Shown: positions 58,101-64,000 of the stretch, piece after piece
Numbering within the stretch: the stretch's first letter is position 1
Layout of the letters: the number at the start of each line of letters is the position of its first letter
Assembly (NCBI RefSeq): GCF_964355755.1
Contig: NC_092671.1
Span: 2,646,501 to 2,710,500, forward strand
From: Antedon mediterranea
Lineage: Eukaryota; Echinodermata; Crinoidea; Comatulida; Antedonidae
DNA: 64,000 nt
Direction: 5' to 3'
Notes under the pieces: generated by a model
What the model was told of the DNA's origin: nothing
What the model saw: the letters and a program-made list of their open reading frames with translations, nothing else
The model's database searches: none
Made by a program: the position numbers and the translations under genes

Positions 58101-61100
58101 TTCTGAATTGTCGTATTCGATTGGGAACTTTTCGTTGTCAACATAAAGATTCGTTAAGTACTTTTTGTATTTCAATGGTAAATTGTAAACAGATTGTGCC
58201 CAACAGAAAAGCATCCAAATGGAAAACATTAACAATGCAAGCTTTTTCTTTAAGAACAATCTCAACGCTCAAAATACTCCGTTAAATAACTACGAAAAAA
58301 CTATATTCTATGGTAAAACTCCCAATCGAATAGGACAATTGGCAATTAGTAAAGATTGTTAACGTAAAATCTTTAAAAAACAATGATTTCATACACATTT
58401 AAAAGTGAGGAAATTATCAGGGAAAAATTTCATAAAAAAATTTTGTTTAGCAATATTGCTAATCAAACTGATTTTTAAGTCGAGAAACATAGTTTTGTAT
58501 TGTATTTTTTGCTACACAATTTTAGAAATGTATAGCAATAAGGTTGTTTTGTATAGCTTTTTGCTATGCTACACTGTCGAAAATGTTCCCATCACCAATT
58601 CCAGGATGGATAAACAGAAATGTTTAGGGAGTGGAATAGAAATATAATAATCTTGAGTTACAACCCTTGTAGTAGGCCTACTGTACAGTTACAGTAGGCC
58701 TACTGTTAGGTCAGATGGGAAACCCCCACCAAACTATCCATCTTCTCCACAAAAATCACTTTTTATACATAAATTTAATACATTTTTCCAAGCCATTAAA
58801 GTATATGAAATCATAAATGCCAAATTTGTCTGAATTAACATTTAATAATACGAAACAATTTCAATTTGATAAATCATTTTGTACATCATAAGTAGAAACC
58901 TATAAACCATTTCATGCCTACTTTTAGGTGAGTACAGTACAGTACATTAATTCTGTTAGGCCTACTTAATTAACATTTATAAACTAGGCCAAATATAGGC
59001 TGAGGTCCTGAGGTCAAAATTTTTCACTTTCAGTGTTACTTTCATATTAGACATCAATTTTGATGATAACACTTGGATTTAATGAGTATCAATAAATTTA
59101 ACACAAAAAATTTATGATCGAGACAGAAAGGGACTTTTTTGCAGAGATATCGGTTATAAGACGGTGGATAAAAAGGGGATGCTAAACACCAAGAGCTTAT
59201 TAGGGTATCTCTGAAAAGTGGGGGAAATATACAGTAGGTTGGTCACCTTACCAACTCCAGCACAACTAAAAGTATGTGGATGTACTTTTATTGCGCTTGC
59301 AAAATGCTTAAAAATTGGCCAAAATATGATCTGAAAAGCTATTGCAATGGTTGCAGGAACAGGTTACTGCAGGGACTGTTGCTAATAAAATCATTATTAT
59401 TATTGTATCAGTTACAATTGATAGCAAGTTGATACAGTTGTTGGTTTTGATATACGTTATTTACGATTGACTTGCGACGCTCTCACAAAACTTTATCGGT
59501 TTAATGAGTCGTAAAGGTCTCCCCTTTTTCTGTCTGTTCACTTCAACAACTTCAATTATTTCCTTCTCATTTCTGGTCATTAGTTAATTGTTCTGAATAG
59601 GAAGTTATACATCCAGAAATATAAGCTTTAAAACCCACTAGACAAACGTCGTGGTTGAGTGAGCACAAGACCTGTGTGCTCAGATACCAGCTTATGGAGT
59701 AATCATGCGTAACACGGTTATGATGTAATTAGACAATACAAATATTGTTTAGTATTTTTAAATAACTGTAATACTTGCCTTTTAGGATTAGTAGTTTCAA
59801 CAATGAAATTTATTATAACAATACCATTTATTTATATTTTATCATAAAAGACCTTCTCAATATCCTTCCTGTATAATTCAATTCAACTTTATTTCGTTCG
59901 GACGTGTGGCGCAATGTGTTGGACTACTGATCGTGAGATCGAGGTTCGATTCCAACTATCGCCGCATTGCTTGTATCCTTAGGGCAAGATACTTTACTTA
60001 CTCTCTCCACCCAGATGTATAAATTGGAACCGGGTTAGATCAAGACACAACTTTGTGGTGATTACTAGCTGCATTATGGGAGTAGAATGAAATAGATTGA
60101 AATATATATTTATACTGGGTAACCTCTTCAGTCAAAGACTGGTCTCCCAGAGGGCTCAGTTGGTGATGTGTATGTTTCCATACGTGTTTGGTCCAAAAAT
60201 AAATGACCGGGATAATAATGTTCAGCGCTTGGAGGTTTCACAACCTTAGGCGCTATATAAATCCAGGATATTATTATTATACTGTAGTGCCAACACATCA
60301 TTCTTCCCGAGGACCGTGTAAATACAAATACAATTTCAACAATCTTAAAACAATATTATGTAAAGTGACGTATCAATATAAATTTTAAGACGTTTGAATA
60401 AAGTTTAAATGATTGTAGAATCATAGACAAGTGAATGTCAACAACAAGATTGTTTATAATTTATATGCAGTATATACAGTATATATGGACGAATAATTAC
60501 CAGCAACAAAGTTTTCAATGTGGTACTTACTGAGATAAAAGTGCTAAAGTTGTTTTAAATTATTGATAAAAGCTTTGCATGGTGAAGAAACACAATTATA
60601 GCCATTTTGAATTTAAGTGATTTTTTGCTGGTGGTTTAGGATGGTTATAGTTTAAAATAATTAAAAATAGTATAAATGTGATAATTAACAATGAGAACAT
60701 GATTTGAAGTTTGAGTTCACTTGAAGTTGCTTTACAAATATGTTTTTAGTTTTAAATGTGTCGTAGGGCCCCTCAGTAGAGCAGTTTTACTTTATTACTG
60801 AGAGGGTTACCCTATTGAAAGAAAATGAAATAAATAAATAGATAAATAAACCACTATAATTTTGATTGTTCAGAGTAATTACAGATGTTGGGAAATTTTG
60901 GACTAATTATGAATGTTTAGATATTCTCAGCTGACTGAATAACTTTTTATCTTCTTTGCTCTATGTATGAGTATACCATAAGATGTTTTTATGTACAGTA
61001 AACCCCTTTGTGGGAACTACATGGTAGAGAAGTATCTCACACTTCCCTGATGTTATCTGTATTTTTTATGCGAATATTTAAATATTAAACTTAAGTCAAT

Positions 61101-63609
61101 ATGTAGAAATACAACTTTAAATCTTCACGTAAGCTCATGTACTGTACAAGAAATTGCGTCAGATATTATTAGAAAAAAAACGTTTATGTTTATTTGTAGT
61201 GACATTTAGTTTGACCTAGTTGTCGGTAAACTGTATAATAAATTTGCTGGTTGAATAGTGGCTATAGCTGGAAGGGTTGGACATACAACTGCTGAATCTG
61301 ATCAGTCTCTGCTCTATTTAACAATCTCTGCTCCATCTTACGATCTCCGCTCCATCTCATAATCTTCGCTCCATCTCATAATCTCTGCTCCATCTCACAA
61401 TCTCTGCTTCATCTCACTATCTCCACTCCATCTCCTGATCTCCGCTCCATCTCACGATCTCCGCTCCATCTCACAATCTCCGCTCCATCTCATAATCTCT
61501 GCTCCATCTCACGATCTCTGCTCCATCTCACGATCTTTGCTCCATCTCATAATCTCTGCTCCATCTCACAATCTCTGCTTCATCTCACGATCTTTGCTCC
61601 ATCTCATAATCTCTGCTCCATCTCACAATCTCTGCTTCATCTCACGATTTCTGCTCCATCTCACTATCTCCACTCCGATCCATCTCACAATCTCCTTCAT
61701 CTCACTATCTCCTTCATCTCACTATCTCCTCTCAATTTTGATACACAATATAACACCTAGCCTCATTCACACACTATCATAAATATTAAACGAGTTGTTC
61801 AAACACAAAAAAATAATTTGAAAACAGTTAAATGATAAATCAGTTAAATTCACTGATGCAGATCAACATAAAATGGTTCTTTACTTTGAACCGTTCATGC
61901 TTGTCAGGTATAGAATAGAATGAGTGTCATTATTGCTTATTTTAGGTGTTTTTATGGTTTTTATTATAATTATCATAACAAAGAAAATCCTGTTTTAGGT
62001 GTTTCGTATGATGGCTTAACTGTAAGCTTTTTGTTGGTTCTGTGAAAGAGATATTTATTCGTTATACAGAGTAAATAGTTCTAATATGTACTTTCTGTAG
62101 TTTTAAATCATTTCCAATTGTTATATACAGCCTCTGTAGCTTACAAAATAGCCTACAAATTAAAGCTGTTTTTACATAGTAGTATCATAGAGGAAAACAT
62201 ATTTTCCTCCATGGTTGTATAACAAATATAACCATGTAAATTTTTCAGGATGAATGGTCACCCCTGTTATGCTGCTGTCTAGAAGGGAGAGGGGGGGGGG
62301 GTCAATCCGAAATATGCAGTATTCAGATTAAAACAATAAAATCAGACTTTAAATAGGAAATTTTGCAGTTTTAATAAATTATTCAATTCTGTATAAAAAA
62401 ACAAAAAAATATTATTATTTCACTTATAAAAAGACAAAAGAAACGCTTAATTTTAACCAAAAACCATTTTCAGACAGATATTTAATTAATTTTTTTTGTT
62501 GCTTTAAATTACATTTTTTTCCAATCCAGTTTTTGCTCAAGTGACATTAAAATGGCATATTCAACAAAAAATAAAAAGAACAAAAATTGTTTAGGGGGAC
62601 AATATTTCTTTATTAAAACAGTTGACATATAATAAATACATTGGCAGTGATGTTTAAAGATATAGAAAGTTAACTCATTTTCACTCTTTCTTTCTCATTG
62701 TAGTTTTACAGAAACAGCCCAAGGATGTATTAGTATGCATATACGAGCTAGCTAGGATAGCTGGAAGATACGGCATCGAACCGCCAGGCTTAGTTAAACT
62801 AGAAAAGGAGATTGAAAGAGAACAGACGAACCCTAGGCCAGTCTCAGCAGTACCAAAAGCAAAGAAGAGTCCCGTTGGTGCCTTAGATGTTGAAGTAAAT
62901 ATCATGATAAAATGCTACTAAAAATGTGTTTAAAGGTTGACCCAAATTGTAAATCAAATAAGAACATAATTAACATTGTATCGAAAAATAGATAAAAACA
63001 TCTAGGAAAGCATTTACTTGTTTTTTTAATGCTAACCCAATTTATCATCTATGTGTTGTACTAGTTCATGTATAGCTTCCAATATGTGACGATCTATACC
63101 CTAACTTACGCATATTGTGTTGTTTGTCGTTGCCTGTACCTAGAATCCGCCAAGATGAATGTTGATGCGTACGCACAATGAGTTACATGGGGTAGCTGGG
63201 TCATACAGTATAGGTCACTGCAAATCAGAAATAAGCCTGGTAGTTTGACCATTGACCCTTTGGTACATAATTGCTACTACCAGTATTATTAGCAATAGTC
63301 CACAATTTTTATTAAAATTAATTAAATGTAAATAGTAAAATCAGCATAGACATCTGAACCTACTGTATAGTATTTGATATTTTTTAAGTATTTGAATTTC
63401 AGTTACATTTTTCTCCTTTTAAACAAAACAAGGTGTATTATTTTATGATAAAACACTCTCTAGAAAGGACTAATGACAGGGATGTTTTTTGTTTGTTTCT
63501 CTCTTCATGTTAGGTAATGAAGGTAGCAAATAAATCAGGTCATGGCTTAGAAATTAAGAGGATCTCAGAGGGCCGGTATAACATCTCAGGAAAAGTTGTG
63601 TTTGTCAGG
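49182..63609 (+). CDS. GAS2-family cytoskeletal linker, 5' part (CH domain and start of GAS2 domain)
   Basis: The coding exons are 49182-49308, 53315-53436, 53626-53767, 62704-62894 and 63514-63609, all bordered by GT..AG in phase, giving 226 residues before the window ends. The first coding exon probably begins at 49078, after an AG, so a 5' non-coding exon lies upstream. Residues about 27-150 form the calponin-homology domain ([88 protein letters not shown]). After a basic linker, exon 5 starts the GAS2 domain ([19 protein letters not shown]). Family members bind actin by CH and microtubules by GAS2. The Cys pair that precedes this core in vertebrate GAS2 is not seen. More exons must follow to the right. 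Paralogue identity (GAS2 or GAS2L) is not settled. Confidence 0.9.
50278..50540 (+). repeat. Dispersed repeat, uninterrupted copy, in GAS2 intron 1
   Basis: It begins TGAACTAGAACCCCTGTTAA and includes CAGAACCCAACA, GTCCCCTTAATGTGTTTTAA and AAAAAGGGTATTT. A second copy occupies 51628-51733 and 52239-52380, split by a LINE fragment. Pieces of the CCCCTTAATAGGGG type also occur near 16428, 37485 and 55770. Confidence 0.7.
51735..52238 (+). mobile_element. 5'-truncated LINE 3' end inserted in a repeat (GAS2 intron 1)
   Basis: A frame from about 51795 to 52097 reads [20 protein letters not shown], then [35 protein letters not shown] and ends QELLEP. This is the C-terminus of a non-LTR reverse transcriptase (the [15 protein letters not shown] end). 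The protein's domains before it are absent. It is followed by an AATGATAATAAATGATACTT tail with ACTTG repeats. It interrupts the repeat whose intact copy is at 50278. TCATT at both junctions could be the target duplication. Confidence 0.75.
52381..53314. other. GAS2 intron 1, remainder
   Basis: Overlapping frames at 52367-52668 on both strands have no recognisable domain. I see no exon, RNA gene or repeat that I can define here. Confidence 0.4.
53768..55633. other. GAS2 intron 3, left part
   Basis: No coding exon fits between FETEGL and VLQKQP, which join in phase across this intron. A TTTATCCAGGTAAGC fragment of the MITE at 40553 lies at 53898. Two parts near 54300-54470 resemble each other (AATATCGATAATGGGAAAGT and AATATCAGTAATGGGAAACT), suggesting an old local duplication. 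Confidence 0.45.
55638..55743. mobile_element. Short TTAA-flanked MITE in GAS2 intron 3
   Basis: TTAA at 55634-55637 and 55744-55747 flank 106 bp. The ends are inverse: GCTTGGTTCCTACTAAAGAA on the left, and CTCTAGTGGGAACCAAAC on the right. Diverged pieces of the same family occur at 17588, 38250 and 38995. It has no coding capacity. Confidence 0.75.
56665..56800 (+). mobile_element. tRNA-derived SINE fragment
   Basis: The order of AGGCGGTTAAGGCAGGGGTG (A-box-like) and AAAGGTTCAAGGCTCTCC (B-box-like), 25 bp apart, resembles a decayed Leu/Ser tRNA-type SINE head. The following TTGTTTTGTTGGATAAGGATC is compatible with a SINE body. No clean tail is seen. Confidence 0.45.
57011..57049. mobile_element. 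Ultra-short hairpin insertion with 7-bp direct repeats (copy 3)
   Basis: Arms CAGGGAGTT and AACTCCCTG with loop GTAAAAT (57018-57042, 25 bp) are flanked by CCTCTAC on both sides. Same plan as 7264-7303 and 45850-45888. Confidence 0.75.
57540..57801 (-). mobile_element. tRNA-derived SINE, minus strand
   Basis: On the minus strand from 57801 the head reads GTGAAATGGCTGAGTGGTTT (A box), then GGTTCGAAGCC (B box), like a Leu/Ser tRNA. The body contains TTCTTGTTGTGGAACAATTC, TTTAAAGAACCCATCATTCA and AAAAGTAGGAGTTTCC. Body parts recur at 23995 and, in altered form, at 39785-40010. The tail end near 57540 is not sharply defined. Confidence 0.7.
57802..59900. other. GAS2 intron 3, middle part; no confirmed gene
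   Basis: Overlapping open frames lie at 57935-58285 (+) and 58026-58265 (-). The minus frame from its first ATG begins [20 protein letters not shown], which looks signal-peptide-like, but it has no family match or splice support. I leave it unannotated. The rest is AT-rich. Confidence 0.35.
59901..60280 (+). mobile_element. tRNA-derived SINE, nearly full length
   Basis: The head GTGTGGCGCAATGTGTTGGA (A box) and GAGGTTCGATTCC (B box) form a tRNA-like start. The body contains GCATTGCTTGTATCCTTAGG and ACTGGGTAACCTCTTCAGTC. The end is AGCGCTTGGAGGTTTC...AGGCGCTATATAAATCCAGG and a short ATT run. The tail type is shared with 36741-36820. It lies in GAS2 intron 3. Confidence 0.8.
60281..61302. other. 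GAS2 intron 3, no gene seen
   Basis: AT-rich sequence. A CCTCAGTA...TACTGAGAGGG inverted motif lies near 60775-60806. No other feature can be supported. Confidence 0.45.
61303..61733. repeat. 19-bp minisatellite in GAS2 intron 3
   Basis: About 22 head-to-tail units of CTCCATCTCAYRATCTCYG, with variants at two or three positions arranged in higher-order blocks (for example the ATAATCTCTG / ACAATCTCTG / CTTCATCTCACGATCTTTG trio repeats). The pyrimidine strand is the + strand. An 81-codon frame across it is only the translated repeat. Confidence 0.95.
61734..62703. other. GAS2 intron 3, right end
   Basis: Non-coding. Small inverted pieces occur near 62195-62232 (GAGGAAAACATATTTTCCTC, then CATGGTTGTAT...ATATAACCATG), echoing the CCATGGAGG palindromes at 46859. 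The acceptor of exon 4 (TTTCTCATTGTAG) closes the intron. Confidence 0.45.
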
Positions 63610-64000
63610 GTAAGCAATTCTAATTACCTTATCACATTTTTCCTAGAAGTACAAATGAAGCGCCCAGTATTAGCTACTTGGTAGGAGGATTAATAATGAC
63701 ATTCGTAGTATTAGGAGTTTACTAGATACTTTTTGAACATGTCTCCCAAATTGGCCTGTTTGAAACAATGACCAATTATGTACAGCCCGATTTACTTCCC
63801 ACCGTAAAGATTGGTATTGATATTGTTTACCAATTGAACGAAAACACATCATTGAGAAGCCATGAACAGACTTTAAAATAGCAAAAACACAATGCCACAA
63901 TGCAAGTCATGTTGATGTTTTCTTGTGATCAATACATTCAATAAAACTGATATACAGTATGTGCATTCACTATTGGAATGTACACGTTCCACAGCAGTCA
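62895..64000. other. GAS2 intron 4, exon 5 flank and window end
   Basis: Apart from exon 5 (63514-63609, included in the GAS2-family entry) there is no further exon before 64000. The rest of the GAS2 domain must lie beyond the window. Confidence 0.5.

Noticed and set aside
58026-58265. Minus-strand frame with a signal-peptide-like start and an RRK site, resembling a neuropeptide precursor
   Set aside because: There is no recognisable peptide motif and no amidation Gly before the basic site, it overlaps a longer opposite frame, and it lies in an AT-rich intron. The evidence is too weak.

Overview
This is an AT-rich eukaryotic nuclear window. Coding exons are split by GT..AG introns and spread thinly among SINEs, LINEs, MITEs and minisatellites. 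There is no rRNA, functional tRNA gene, CRISPR array or bacterial-type operon. The animal is probably a marine invertebrate deuterostome, perhaps an echinoderm. The hints are a tandem block of intronless rhodopsin-class receptors, a LINE with a 2A-like N-terminus, and SINE tails with a GCGCTATATAAAT-(ATT)n end. The species assignment is inference. Layout: 1-11.6 kb is a birth-and-death array of at least six class A GPCR copies, all on the + strand: two intact genes (2851-3741, 7621-8496), one gene split by a young TTAA-flanked element (9491-11598), three degraded copies and one short TM6 relic. 11.6-18.5 kb has no firm gene but holds a Helentron-like element. 18.5-22.2 kb is an apparently intact LINE with one 1135-codon reading frame (degenerate 2A motif, PHD-like finger, APE endonuclease, reverse transcriptase). 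22.2-31.1 kb is repeats plus one or two candidate minus-strand exons. 31.6-32.4 kb is an inverted repeat containing about twenty TTGCGCAA octamers. 32.6-35.4 kb is a truncated, frameshifted Ty3/Gypsy pol on the minus strand. 36.2-42.0 kb has two convergent nuclear genes for mitochondrial proteins: MRPL23 (+, four exons) and NDUFB8 (-, four exons found, last not located). 42-49 kb is repeats and a LINE remnant. 49.2-63.6 kb is the 5' part of a GAS2-family gene (+; CH domain and start of the GAS2 domain), whose large introns hold SINEs, a LINE 3' fragment and minisatellites; the gene continues past the right edge. The genes do not form a functional pathway. MRPL23 and NDUFB8 both serve the mitochondrion, the receptors would act at the plasma membrane, and the GAS2-like protein would act on actin and microtubules. 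The most unusual structural finding is a set of three 25-26 bp hairpins, each flanked by a perfect 7-bp direct repeat, which look like extremely small transposed elements. Others worth checking are a minisatellite that arose inside a receptor coding sequence, a receptor split by a TTAA element with both halves still in register, and the TTGCGCAA-rich inverted repeat.
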